DNA of 64,000 nucleotides from Methylobacterium bullatum (GTDB lineage: Bacteria > Pseudomonadota > Alphaproteobacteria > Rhizobiales > Beijerinckiaceae): the NCBI GenBank assembly GCA_902712845.1, contig LR743504.1:4128001-4192000 (forward strand), in the 5' to 3' direction. Positions 8,898 through 17,037 of the stretch are shown piece by piece. A program made the translations under genes and the position numbers. How positions within the stretch are numbered: position 1 is the first letter of the stretch; every line of letters begins with the position of its first letter. The notes below the pieces were generated by a model. The model searched no databases. It saw only the letters and a program-made list of their open reading frames with translations, and was not told the DNA's origin.

Positions 8898-9830
8898 TCA
8901 CGCCCCCATGAGCACCGACACATGCGCGGCGACCGAATCGCCGAGCCCCTTGAGGTCGTAGCCACCCTCCAGCAGCGACACGATCCTGCCGTCGCAGGTG
9001 CGGTCGGCGATCTCCATCACCTGGGCCGTGGCCCAGGCGAAATCCTCGGCCTCCAGCATCAGGTTGGCCAGCGGGTCGCGCCAATGGGCATCGAACCCGG
9101 CGGAGATGACGATCAGATCGGGTTTGAACGCCTCGAGACGGGTGAGGATGCGGCTTCGCATCGCCTCCTTGAAGGCGTCGCCGTCGGCGAAGGGCTTGAG
9201 CGGCGCGTTGACGATGGTGCCATGCTCGCCCTCCTCGGACACCGCGCCGCTGCCGGGATAGAGCGGCATCTGGTGGGTGGAGCAGAACAGCACGGATGGA
9301 TCGGACCAGACGATGTCCTGCGTGCCGTTGCCGTGATGCACGTCCCAATCGACGATGGCCACGCGCTCCGCCCCGTGCACCGTCCTGGCGTGAAGGGCGG
9401 CGATCGCCGCGTTGTTGAACACGCAGAAGCCCATCGCCTTGGTGCGTTCCGCATGGTGCCCCGGCGGTCGCATGGCCGAGAAGGCGTTGCGGGCCGTCCC
9501 CGTCATCACGAGGTCGACGCCCTGCACCGCCGCCCCGACACCGCGTAGGACGCAATCCATCGTTCCCGGCGAGAGCACCGTATCGGAATCGAGATGGGTC
9601 AGCCCCTCGCTCGGCACCGAGCGGAGGATGGCGCGGACCCATTCCTCGGGATGGGCGAGGAACACCGATTCGAGGGCGGCGGCCTCGGGCGAGCGGCGGT
9701 CGAGGCCCGAAAACTCCTCTGTTCCGAGGGCCTCCCGGACCGCCTTCATGCGCTCCGGCCGCTCGGGATGTCCGTGCGGCGTGCGATGCTCGAACGCGGC
9801 CGCATGATGGAACAGAACGGTCATCGACAT
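8898..9830 (-). CDS. Histone-deacetylase family hydrolase (acetylpolyamine amidohydrolase-like)
   Basis: Zinc-dependent deacetylase of 310 residues. Class II-type landmarks: HPERPERMKAVREAL near residue 20, catalytic dyad region RPPGHHAERTKAMGFC (about 118-134), metal-binding DWDVHHGNGTQ (about 158-168), SAGFDAHWRDPLA (third metal ligand) and EGGYDL near the C-terminus. Bacterial members act on acetylated polyamines or small acyl amides as well as proteins; the substrate here is unknown. It is a single gene with its own upstream palindrome (see 9845-9863). The ATG at 9830 gives MSMTVLFHH, the usual start of this fold. Confidence 0.9.
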   Translation of the reverse strand: MSMTVLFHHAAAFEHRTPHGHPERPERMKAVREALGTEEFSGLDRRSPEAAALESVFLAHPEEWVRAILRSVPSEGLTHLDSDTVLSPGTMDCVLRGVGAAVQGVDLVMTGTARNAFSAMRPPGHHAERTKAMGFCVFNNAAIAALHARTVHGAERVAIVDWDVHHGNGTQDIVWSDPSVLFCSTHQMPLYPGSGAVSEEGEHGTIVNAPLKPFADGDAFKEAMRSRILTRLEAFKPDLIVISAGFDAHWRDPLANLMLEAEDFAWATAQVMEIADRTCDGRIVSLLEGGYDLKGLGDSVAAHVSVLMGA

Positions 9831-9844
9831 CTCCCCTCGTCAAT

Positions 9845-9863
9845 CTGGCATTAGGTATACCAG
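9845..9863. promoter_or_regulatory. Candidate operator upstream of the deacetylase-like gene
   Basis: A GGTATACC palindrome (9854-9861) sits inside a CTGG...CCAG frame (9845-9863), 15-33 bases upstream of the deacetylase-like ATG. GTATAC-centred sites are typical of GntR/FadR-type regulators; no such regulator gene is adjacent. Inference from motif shape only. Confidence 0.3.
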
Positions 9864-9891
9864 TTTGAGCGAGGGATGACAGGAGCGGGGA

Positions 9892-10692
9892 TCAGGCTCG
9901 CAAGTGCCGGAGGGCCTCGGCGTGGAGGCCGGCATTGGCCGCGGCCACGACCCGTCCGTCGAATGCCGGGGTCAGGGGGCGACCGTCCCAATCGGTCATC
10001 ACCCCGCCCGCCCCTTCCACCACCGGCACGAGGGCCATGACGTCGTAGACCTGGAGCCCCGCTTCCACCACGAGGTCGCAATGACCGCTGGCGAGGAGGC
10101 CGTAGGCGTAGCAATCGCCGCCGAAGCGGCGCAGGCCCACCGCTCCGCTCAGCCGTGCGAAGGCCTCCGCATCCGCGCCATCGAAGATGTCCGGGGAGGT
10201 CGCGAACAGGCGTGCCGCGTGAAGGTGCCTGCCGCTCGTCCGGGCGGGCAGAGCGCCGAACCACGCCGCGTCGCCGGTTCCGCACCAGCGTTCGCCGAGC
10301 GCTGGCATGTCGATGACGCCGACGATCGGCCGCCCGCCGGAGACCAGGGCGATGAGCGTGCCGAAGAGCGGCATGCCGGTGATGAAGCTCTTGGTCCCGT
10401 CGATCGGGTCGATCACCCAGGTGAGCGGCCGCTCGAAGTCCCCGCCCTCCTCCTCTCCGAGGATGCCGTGGTCGGGATAGACGCTGCGGATTTCGGCGCG
10501 CAGCAGGGATTCGATGGCGCGGTCGGCGGCGGTGACCGGGCTCGCATCGGCCTTGGCTTCCACCGGCAGTTCGGTGCGGAAATAGTGCCGGGCGAGGGGG
10601 GCGGCGAAATCGGCGAGGCGATGGGCGAAGGCGAGAAAATCCGCCTTCGTCGCCTCGTCCCCGGACGGGATCGGCACTGCATCCACGCCCAT
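9892..10692 (-). CDS. Inositol monophosphatase family phosphatase (HisN-like)
   Basis: Mg-dependent phosphatase of 266 residues. Metal-site motifs: GEEEGG (about residue 83), WVIDPIDGTKSFITG (about 96-110) and the C-terminal YDVMALVPVVEGAGG. The SFITGMPLFGTLIAL continuation is typical of the HisN-type histidinol-phosphatase branch rather than of SuhB. The start ATG shares one base with the upstream kinase stop (TGATG), so it is the last gene of a coupled operon with two phosphotransferases, an M20 amidohydrolase and a DeoR regulator. In that context it probably dephosphorylates a pathway intermediate; a housekeeping histidinol-phosphatase role is the alternative. Confidence 0.85.
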   Translation of the reverse strand: MGVDAVPIPSGDEATKADFLAFAHRLADFAAPLARHYFRTELPVEAKADASPVTAADRAIESLLRAEIRSVYPDHGILGEEEGGDFERPLTWVIDPIDGTKSFITGMPLFGTLIALVSGGRPIVGVIDMPALGERWCGTGDAAWFGALPARTSGRHLHAARLFATSPDIFDGADAEAFARLSGAVGLRRFGGDCYAYGLLASGHCDLVVEAGLQVYDVMALVPVVEGAGGVMTDWDGRPLTPAFDGRVVAAANAGLHAEALRHLRA

Positions 10693-11630
10693 CACAGGCG
10701 CCTCAGCCAGAGCGGCCAGTCGGGATGGTGGAACAGGGTGCGGGCCCGCATGTGCTTCCAGGTTCCGTATTTGTAATAGTCGAAATCGAGGGTCGAGACG
10801 GCCTCCTGGATCATCGCCCAGGTCGCCCATTTGAGATCGCCGAGCGCCTTCAGCACCGCGATGCGCGCGTCGATCTCGGGGGTCCAGCGGCCGAAATAGG
10901 CCTCGATCATCTCGCGCTCGATGGCGTCGGGGAACGCCATCTCGTCGAACCAGAGGGCGAGCTCGTAGGCGCGCTCGTTGTTGGAGGCGTATTCGAAGTC
11001 GACGAGCAGGACATTGTCGGACGCGTCGATCATGAAGTTGCCGGCCAGCGTATCGTTCATGCACGGCACGAGATCGAGGCCGGAGGCCGTCATCGCGGCC
11101 TTTGCCTCGGCCACGCAGCGCATCAGATGGGCCTGGTCGGCGGGGAGCCGGCCGCCCACCTCCGCCACCTGCTCCACATGCTCCTCGATCATCGCGAAGA
11201 TCGTCTTCGTCAGCCCGAGCGGCGTGGAATCGTTGAAGGCCTTCAAAGCCTTCACGGCGTTATGGCGTACGGTGGGGCGCAGGAAGTCGAGGTTCGAGGA
11301 GGCGCGGTAGCCCTCGACGAAGGCGAAGATCTCGACGCCGGCATCGGGCAGGTAGTCGATCACCTCGACGCCGTAGCCGCAGGCATGGGCGCGGCGGCTG
11401 GCTTCGTTGGCGTGGTCGCGGGTGATGAACATTTCCGTGCCGCGACCGGGCATCTTCACGAAGACATCCCGCGTGTCCCCAATGGCGACGTGCCAGTTGG
11501 TGTTGCTGATACCGCCCGCCACCGGCCGGTAGCGCATCGGCCGGCCCTGCCAGGAGGCGATGCCGGCGAGAACACCCTCCAAGGCGCGCTCGCCCTCGCT
11601 GATGCCGTCGCCCAAGCCTGTCCAGCCCAT
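10692..11630 (-). CDS. Choline/ethanolamine-kinase-like phosphotransferase, copy 1
   Basis: APH/choline-kinase fold protein of 312 residues. The nucleotide loop is AGGISNTNWHV (about 38-48), followed by VFVKMPG with the conserved Lys. The Brenner-type catalytic loop reads CMNDTLAGNFM: the catalytic Asp and Asn are present but the usual His two residues before Asp is Met. The metal-binding segment is LLVDFEYASNNERAYELALWF, close to LicA/choline kinases. The C-terminus has DYYKYGTWKHMRART and ends WLRRL, shared with the adjacent second copy, so the two are duplicated paralogs. Stop and the next gene's start overlap (TGATG). Substrate unknown. Confidence 0.82.
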   Translation of the reverse strand: MGWTGLGDGISEGERALEGVLAGIASWQGRPMRYRPVAGGISNTNWHVAIGDTRDVFVKMPGRGTEMFITRDHANEASRRAHACGYGVEVIDYLPDAGVEIFAFVEGYRASSNLDFLRPTVRHNAVKALKAFNDSTPLGLTKTIFAMIEEHVEQVAEVGGRLPADQAHLMRCVAEAKAAMTASGLDLVPCMNDTLAGNFMIDASDNVLLVDFEYASNNERAYELALWFDEMAFPDAIEREMIEAYFGRWTPEIDARIAVLKALGDLKWATWAMIQEAVSTLDFDYYKYGTWKHMRARTLFHHPDWPLWLRRL

Positions 11631-11664
11631 CGCCGTTCGCTGCCTCCCGTCCCGAATGCCCGTG

Positions 11665-12615
11665 TCACAGCCGGCGCAGCCAGCTTTCGAAGTCCCGCGC
11701 GCCGATGGTCGTGCGCGCGTGCAGGAGCCGCCAGGTTCCGTATTTGTAGAACTCGATTCCGCTGCGCGCCGAGGTGACCGCGCGGGTGACGCCCCAGAGG
11801 CCGCCCATCACGTCGTCGACCGCGCCGTAGAGGCGGCAGCGGTTGTAGAGGCGCTCGTCGAACCGGCCGGCATAATGCTCCACCGCCTCGCGCCGCTCCG
11901 GCTCGAAGGCGCAGGCCTCGTTGAGGAGGGCGCCGACATCGAACCAGGGGTCGTTGTCGCCGGCGAGGTCGAAATCGACGAGATGGATTTCCCCCTTCTC
12001 GAGCATGATGTTCGAGGCGATGCCGTCATTGTGGCAGAAGGCGAGGTCGATGCCTGACGCGTGGATCGCCTCGCGCACGACGGCCATCGTCGCCACGAGC
12101 CGGCCGGTCCCGTCGGGGAGCGGCGCGCCGGCGGCACGGGCTTCGGTGGCGAGGCTCTCGATCCGCTCGAAGGGGCAGACGCGATGGCCGAGACGACCGT
12201 CGCCATGGAGCCGCGCCTTGGCGTCCAGCACCTTGGCCAGGATCGCCCCGTCCTGAAGGTCGCCGACGCGGGCGTAGCGCCAGGGCTCGGGCAGGTAGGC
12301 GAGGCCGAGCGCCCCATCCGCCTCATGGACCACCTCCGGAGCGATTCCGAGGCGCGCGGCCTTGCCGGCCGCCTGCGCCGCCACGAGCGTTACATCACCC
12401 GCCATATCGGCGTGGCGGAGCTTGAGGAAGACCGGCTCGCCCTCGCGGAACGTCACCCGGACGCAATCCGAGGCCACCGCCCGGTGGGTCGGGGACGCCA
12501 CGGGCGCTGCGGCCAGCCCATAGCGCGGCTGCCTGGCGACCCAGTCCGGCCGTGTGGCGATGACGGCCTCCACGCGGTGGTCGAAAGGGGTGCCGGCCTC
12601 GCCGTAGGACATCAT
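11665..12615 (-). CDS. Choline-kinase-like phosphotransferase, copy 2
   Basis: Phosphotransferase of 316 residues, paralogous to the neighbouring copy. The catalytic loop is intact here (FCHNDGIASNIML), and the metal site is HLVDFDLAGDNDPWFDVGALLNE-like. The C-terminus again carries EFYKYGTWRLLHART and ends SWLRRL. The ATG at 12615 overlaps the TGA of the upstream M20 gene (ATGA); a second ATG directly follows at 12612. It is more divergent from classical choline kinases than copy 1, with no clear glycine loop. Substrate unknown; the pairing of an intact and a His-less copy in one operon is notable. Confidence 0.8.
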   Translation of the reverse strand: MMSYGEAGTPFDHRVEAVIATRPDWVARQPRYGLAAAPVASPTHRAVASDCVRVTFREGEPVFLKLRHADMAGDVTLVAAQAAGKAARLGIAPEVVHEADGALGLAYLPEPWRYARVGDLQDGAILAKVLDAKARLHGDGRLGHRVCPFERIESLATEARAAGAPLPDGTGRLVATMAVVREAIHASGIDLAFCHNDGIASNIMLEKGEIHLVDFDLAGDNDPWFDVGALLNEACAFEPERREAVEHYAGRFDERLYNRCRLYGAVDDVMGGLWGVTRAVTSARSGIEFYKYGTWRLLHARTTIGARDFESWLRRL

Positions 12616-13934
12616 CGCTCCGCTCCGAACGCGTCGTTCGGCCGCCTGACGAGCAAGGCCCGTTCCGGAGATCCGCCGGCGCGGCACAGGCGCCATGCGG
12701 CGCGTAAGGCCACCGCGAGCCCGGCTTCGAGATCGGCCGGCCGCGTCAGCTCGGCCTCGTTATGCGCGATGCCGTCGACGCTGGGGACGAAGACGATGCC
12801 GGTGGGGCATTGGCCGAGCAGGCTGATCGCGTCGTGGCCGGCCACCGTATCCATGCGCAGCGACCGGAGGGACGCTTCCTCGGCGCAAGCGGCGACGAGA
12901 TCGCACACGGCCTCCGGCAGGAGGCGGATCGGCCGCAGGGTCCGGCCGGGGATCGCCGCCACGACGCCTGCGCGCTCCGCCGCATCCGTGATCGCCGCCT
13001 CCGCCATGAGGCTCGCATCGGTGAGGAGGGCATTGTCGGCCGAGCGCAATTCCACGCTCAGTTCCACCCGCGCGGGCACCACGTTGGGGGAGTTCGGCTC
13101 CACCAGGATGCGCCCCACCGAGGTATGGAAGCGGCCGGGCCAGCGCTCGGCGATCTCCCTCACCTCGGCGATGAGATAGGCGGCGGCGAGCAGCGCGTCG
13201 CGCCGGCGCGGCATCGGGGTCGGGCCGGTATGGGCCTGCTCGCCGGTGAAGACCACGTCGATCTTGGCCGCCCCCCAGTTGCGGGTGACGATGCCGATGC
13301 TCGCTCTCGCCTTCTCCAGGACGAGGCCCTGCTCCACATGGAGTTCGAGATAGCAGGACGGGAGCGGCGGCGGCCGGTCCGTCCCGAGGAACCCGATCCC
13401 GTCCAGGGCCTCCCGCAGGGTGATCCCGGCATCGTCGCGGCTGGACAAAGCCTCGTCGACCCGGCGCGCCCCCGCATAGGCGCCGCTGCCGAGGAGGCTC
13501 GGCCGGAAGCGCGCGCCCTCCTCGCCGGTCCAGTTCACCGCGCAGAAATCCGCCCCGAAGGTCTCGCCCGCCCGCCGCGCCCGCATCAGGGCGGCGCCGA
13601 TGGCGGCGGCGGCTGCCACGCCGTAGGTCCCGTCGAAGCGGCCGGCCTTCGGCTGGCTGTCGAGATGGGAGCCCATCATCACCAGGGGGGCGCCGGGACC
13701 GTCCGCGAGGGGGAAGGTCGCGAACTGATTGCCGACCCCGTCGACGAGGATGTCGGCCCCCGCCCCTCGGGCGGCCTCGGCGAAGAGGCGACGGGCCTGC
13801 CCGTCCTCGGCCGAGGCGCAGAGCCGGGTGATGCCGCCGCCCGGCGTCGCCCCGCAGGCGGAGATCTCCGCGAAGAGCGCGTGGAACGCGCGCGCCGTCG
13901 CTGCCGCGTCAGGAGCTGATGAGATCGATGTCAT
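12612..13934 (-). CDS. M20 amidohydrolase (allantoate amidohydrolase / N-carbamoyl-amino acid hydrolase type)
   Basis: Two-metal hydrolase of 440 residues in the AllC/HyuC/beta-ureidopropionase branch. Motifs: MGSHLDSQPKAGRFDGTYG (about 85-103), NWTGEEGARFRPSLLGSGAY (Glu pair), LELHVEQGLVLE (His ligand), the dimerisation-domain GEQAHTGPTPMPRRRDAL, and C-terminal AGHDAISL and GIAHNEAELT. The family cleaves carbamoyl or ureido groups from small amino compounds with release of ammonia and CO2. The ATG overlaps the 3' end of the DeoR gene by 26 bases and its stop overlaps the next kinase start, tying it into the operon. Which N-carbamoyl compound is used is not readable. Confidence 0.85.
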   Translation of the reverse strand: MTSISSAPDAAATARAFHALFAEISACGATPGGGITRLCASAEDGQARRLFAEAARGAGADILVDGVGNQFATFPLADGPGAPLVMMGSHLDSQPKAGRFDGTYGVAAAAAIGAALMRARRAGETFGADFCAVNWTGEEGARFRPSLLGSGAYAGARRVDEALSSRDDAGITLREALDGIGFLGTDRPPPLPSCYLELHVEQGLVLEKARASIGIVTRNWGAAKIDVVFTGEQAHTGPTPMPRRRDALLAAAYLIAEVREIAERWPGRFHTSVGRILVEPNSPNVVPARVELSVELRSADNALLTDASLMAEAAITDAAERAGVVAAIPGRTLRPIRLLPEAVCDLVAACAEEASLRSLRMDTVAGHDAISLLGQCPTGIVFVPSVDGIAHNEAELTRPADLEAGLAVALRAAWRLCRAGGSPERALLVRRPNDAFGAER

Positions 13935-14661
13935 GCTGGGTGAAATGATCCAGGAACGGCTGCGGCGGCAGCCGGTCGGTGACGAGGGTGAGCCGTTCCG
14001 AGAGCCCGAAGGTGCAGAGGTTCGCCTGACGCCCGAATTTGCGGGAATCGGCCAGAAGCACGCTCTGGCGTGCCTGGCCGCGAAGCACCTTCCGCAGGGC
14101 GGATTCGTGCTCCTCGTAATCCATCCAGCCATGGGTGAGGTCGCAGGCCGCGATGCCCATGAAGGCGATGTCGAAATAGAACCGCTGCGCGTAGGCCACC
14201 GTCTCGTAGCCGACGAGGGCGTTGTCCCGCGCCCGCAGCATGCCCGGCGTCAGGTTCACCCGCGCGGGGCCGCTGCCGAGATGGAGCGCCACGTCGATGG
14301 AATTCGTCGTCACCGTGAGGTTGCGGCCGCTGAGGCGCCGGGCGAAGGCGAGGGTCGTGGTGCCGGTGTCGATGAAGATCGACATCCCGTCGCGGATCAG
14401 TCCCTCGGCATTGGCCGCCACCTTCGCCTTCTCGCGCGGGTTGGTCTTCCCCCGCTCCTGGAGCGGCCGGTCCTGGTCCAGGCGGGGCGGCACCGCGCCC
14501 CCGTGGATACGCCGCAGGACGCCGCGCTCCTCCAGCACCTTGAGGTCGCGCCGGATGGTCTCCTCGGAGACCCGCAGATAGGCGGCCACGTCGGAGACGC
14601 CGACCCGCCCCGTCCCGTTCAGACGGGACAGGATCTCCTGATAGCGGTGGTCGGTCAGCAT
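13909..14661 (-). CDS. DeoR/GlpR-family transcriptional regulator
   Basis: Regulator of 250 residues. The N-terminal helix-turn-helix reads VSDVAAYLRVSEETIRRDLK (about 19-38) followed by RRIHGGAV, the DeoR hallmark; the C-terminal sensor domain has FIDTGTTTLAFARRL (phosphate-binding D-TGTT), TNSIDVALHL and FMGIAACDLTHGWMDYEEHE. Members sense phosphorylated sugars or related metabolites, which fits an operon containing two kinases and a phosphatase. First gene of the five-gene operon and divergent from the porin; probably autoregulated through the inverted repeat at 14721-14750. Confidence 0.9.
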   Translation of the reverse strand: MLTDHRYQEILSRLNGTGRVGVSDVAAYLRVSEETIRRDLKVLEERGVLRRIHGGAVPPRLDQDRPLQERGKTNPREKAKVAANAEGLIRDGMSIFIDTGTTTLAFARRLSGRNLTVTTNSIDVALHLGSGPARVNLTPGMLRARDNALVGYETVAYAQRFYFDIAFMGIAACDLTHGWMDYEEHESALRKVLRGQARQSVLLADSRKFGRQANLCTFGLSERLTLVTDRLPPQPFLDHFTQHDIDLISS

Positions 14662-15383
14662 CGGCGTCGGCGTCTCCCCATTTCGCCCGAGCGTAGCGAT
14701 TTTGGTGAGCCGAGGCCGCAGGAAAACACGTGTCCCACACGGTGTTTCCCACGGAGATTGCAATCGCGTCGCTCGTGCCGGGCCAAGTCGCCATCGACGC
14801 CGGTTTCCGGACCCCTCCGGCGATCGGGAGCCGCGCTGGAGCCGGATGAGCGGGATCGGGCAGATCCAACGCGGCGGGCTGTCCTGTCCGATTGATCATG
14901 CCGCCAGAATCACGATGCCTGAGCCGAGATGACGAGGGATGCCGGTGTCGCTTTCCATGGAGACACGTGACGGCCGGTCGTGTGCGGAAAAGGTCCCCGG
15001 CGCAGGCCGCCTGTCAATCTGAATCTGACCGAATTGTGGGATTTATGAGTATTTGCCTGAATTTTCCGCCTTATGCCATCTGCGGGATCACACATGCCCG
15101 TTTCTGAGCCCGCCTCGTCCGTCCGGCTCTGGAAGGTCCGCCGCGTCGGGATTCTTGAGCCTGCTTCTTCTGGTTGAACGTCAATCGGTTAGCCTCGAAA
15201 GCACAATCTGTCGGTGTCGTTCAAAGAATTCGGGTGAGAAATGGAACTTTTCTCGACTGTGCTCCCCGCTGTGGCATTGGCCTTGCGGAACCCTCCCAAT
15301 CTCACAATTCCCCGCGCCTGGGCTCCTCCGACGAGCACGAGACCCGAAAGGCGCGGGGAACAGCAGCAGGGGGACGTTCGACG
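14662..15383. promoter_or_regulatory. Divergent intergenic region with candidate DeoR operator (14721-14750)
   Basis: This 722-base gap separates the DeoR operon (minus) from the porin gene (plus). An imperfect inverted repeat, GGAAAACAC at 14721-14729 and GTGTTTCCC at 14742-14750, lies 60-90 bases upstream of the deoR ATG, a typical operator position. A second AT-richer stretch (about 15020-15065) and the segment before 15384 presumably carry the porin promoter; the porin ATG is preceded by an AGGGGGA ribosome binding site. No convincing gene is seen in the gap. Confidence 0.4.
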
Positions 15384-16859
15384 ATGCCGAGAGACGCGAC
15401 AGAGAAACCCGCGAGCGCCGCCGTCGCGCGCTCCGCTCGCCGCACCGGGCTTCCGGTCCTCCTGGGCGGTGCGTTCCTCGCCGCGGGCATGCTGTCCGCC
15501 GAGGCTCAGACCGCCTCGCCCGTCGGCGAACTCAACGCCCAGACGCAGCCGCGCACCGACCGGGACATCGCCTCCAAACCCGCCGATCCGGTGCGCACCG
15601 GGCCGCTCGCGCCCTGGGCCACCGAGATGGCGGCGCGGGGACTGACCTTCGACGTCAACATCTACGACTTCTACCAGGCCAATCCGAGCGCGGGCCTGCG
15701 CACGGGCGAGCAATCGAACGCCGCCTATTTCGTGCTCAGCATGACGGCCGACATGCAGAAGCTCGCCGGCATCGCCGGCGGCTCGATCAACTTCACCCAG
15801 ACCTTCTTCGGCCTCGTGCGCAACCTCAACATGGCCGGCGACATCGGCGACACCACGGTGGGGTACCAGCCGCCCTACACGCCCAACAGCACCCGCCTCT
15901 CGCTGCTGACCTACCAGCAGAAGCTGCTCGACGACCGCCTCGTGGTGGAGGTCGGCCGCACGCATCCCGACCGCTATTACGGCCTGCCGCCGTGCAACTC
16001 GATCAATTCCTGCTTCCAGGACATGTTCTACTTCAATGCCGGCTTCACCTCGCCGCTCTTCGGCGTCTGGGGCGCCAACATCGCCTACAAGCTCTCGCCG
16101 ACCACCTATATCCAGGCCGGCGCCTTCAGCGTGAACCCCAACACCAACGTCCTGTCGGGCTATGATTTCGGCTACGAGCGCCTGTCCGGCGCCGTCGTGA
16201 TGACCGAGATCGGCCGCAAGACCGACTACACGATGGAGGCCTATCCCGGCCGCGTCTCGCTCACCGGCTTCTACAACACCGCCGACCACGACGATAACTT
16301 CAAGACCATCGCCGGCACGTCGAAGGGCCTCAATCCGGGCACGCCGTCGCTGCAGAAATCCGGCACGTCGGGCGTCGTCCTCACCGGCACGCAGACCCTG
16401 TGGCGGGCCGATGGCGGACGCGATGCGAGCAACCCGCATCCGACCGCGATCTCGGCCTATACCGGCACCGGCTACGCCTTCGACCCGACGATCCCGATCC
16501 GCTTCAACTCCTTCGCCGGCCTGCTGCTCTCGGCGCCCGACCAGGGCCGTCCCAACGACACCTACGGCATCAAGGCCAACTGGCAGCGGCTGAACCAGAA
16601 CTATGCCGACTTCCTGTCGGACGCGAACTTCATCTCGGGCGGCACCGGCGAACCCTATTCGCGCGACAAGTTCGTGTTCGAGGTGAACGCCCATTTCGAT
16701 CTCGGCGCGGGCGTCGTCCTCGAGCCGGTGGTCCAGTACGTCGTCAACCCGAATTCCTTCTACAATCCCTATACGGCCCGCCGCGCCAAGGACGGGTTCT
16801 ACGGCGGCTTCACCCTGGTCGTCCCCCTCGGCACCCTGCTGGGCCTCGCGCCGGGCTGA
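15384..16859 (+). CDS. Carbohydrate-selective porin, OprB-like
   Basis: Outer-membrane porin of 491 residues. A twin-basic n-region and hydrophobic core (RRTGLPVLLGGAFLAAGML) end at AEA-QTAS, a signal peptide. The mature chain starts with WATEMAARGLTFDVNIYDFYQ and carries many alternating beta strands, a disulfide candidate pair in LPPCNSINSCFQD, and the C-terminal strand FYGGFTLVVPLG. OprB-type porins admit sugars or other small polar solutes. The ATG at 15384 was selected because of the AGGGGGA site nine bases upstream and because upstream codons do not resemble exported protein. A terminator hairpin follows. Confidence 0.83.
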   Translation: MPRDATEKPASAAVARSARRTGLPVLLGGAFLAAGMLSAEAQTASPVGELNAQTQPRTDRDIASKPADPVRTGPLAPWATEMAARGLTFDVNIYDFYQANPSAGLRTGEQSNAAYFVLSMTADMQKLAGIAGGSINFTQTFFGLVRNLNMAGDIGDTTVGYQPPYTPNSTRLSLLTYQQKLLDDRLVVEVGRTHPDRYYGLPPCNSINSCFQDMFYFNAGFTSPLFGVWGANIAYKLSPTTYIQAGAFSVNPNTNVLSGYDFGYERLSGAVVMTEIGRKTDYTMEAYPGRVSLTGFYNTADHDDNFKTIAGTSKGLNPGTPSLQKSGTSGVVLTGTQTLWRADGGRDASNPHPTAISAYTGTGYAFDPTIPIRFNSFAGLLLSAPDQGRPNDTYGIKANWQRLNQNYADFLSDANFISGGTGEPYSRDKFVFEVNAHFDLGAGVVLEPVVQYVVNPNSFYNPYTARRAKDGFYGGFTLVVPLGTLLGLAPG

Positions 16860-16896
16860 GGCTCTCGGGACCCTGCGGCTTCGACATCGTCAGAGA

Positions 16897-16922
16897 GCCG
16901 GCTCCGTTCGCGCGGAGCCGGC
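16897..16922 (+). terminator. Rho-independent terminator after the porin gene
   Basis: Perfect 10-bp stem GCCGGCTCCG / CGGAGCCGGC with a 6-base loop, followed by ATTTTCGTTT, starting 37 bases after the porin stop. Confidence 0.75.
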
Positions 16923-17037
16923 ATTTTCGTTTCCGGCGCATCGTCGATGCCGGACCAGAATCCCCTGCGCAAAACAGCGTATGGCGCATCGCACCCGCCC
17001 CCGGCATCGAGGGGCGCACCCTCTCCAGGAACCCGCC

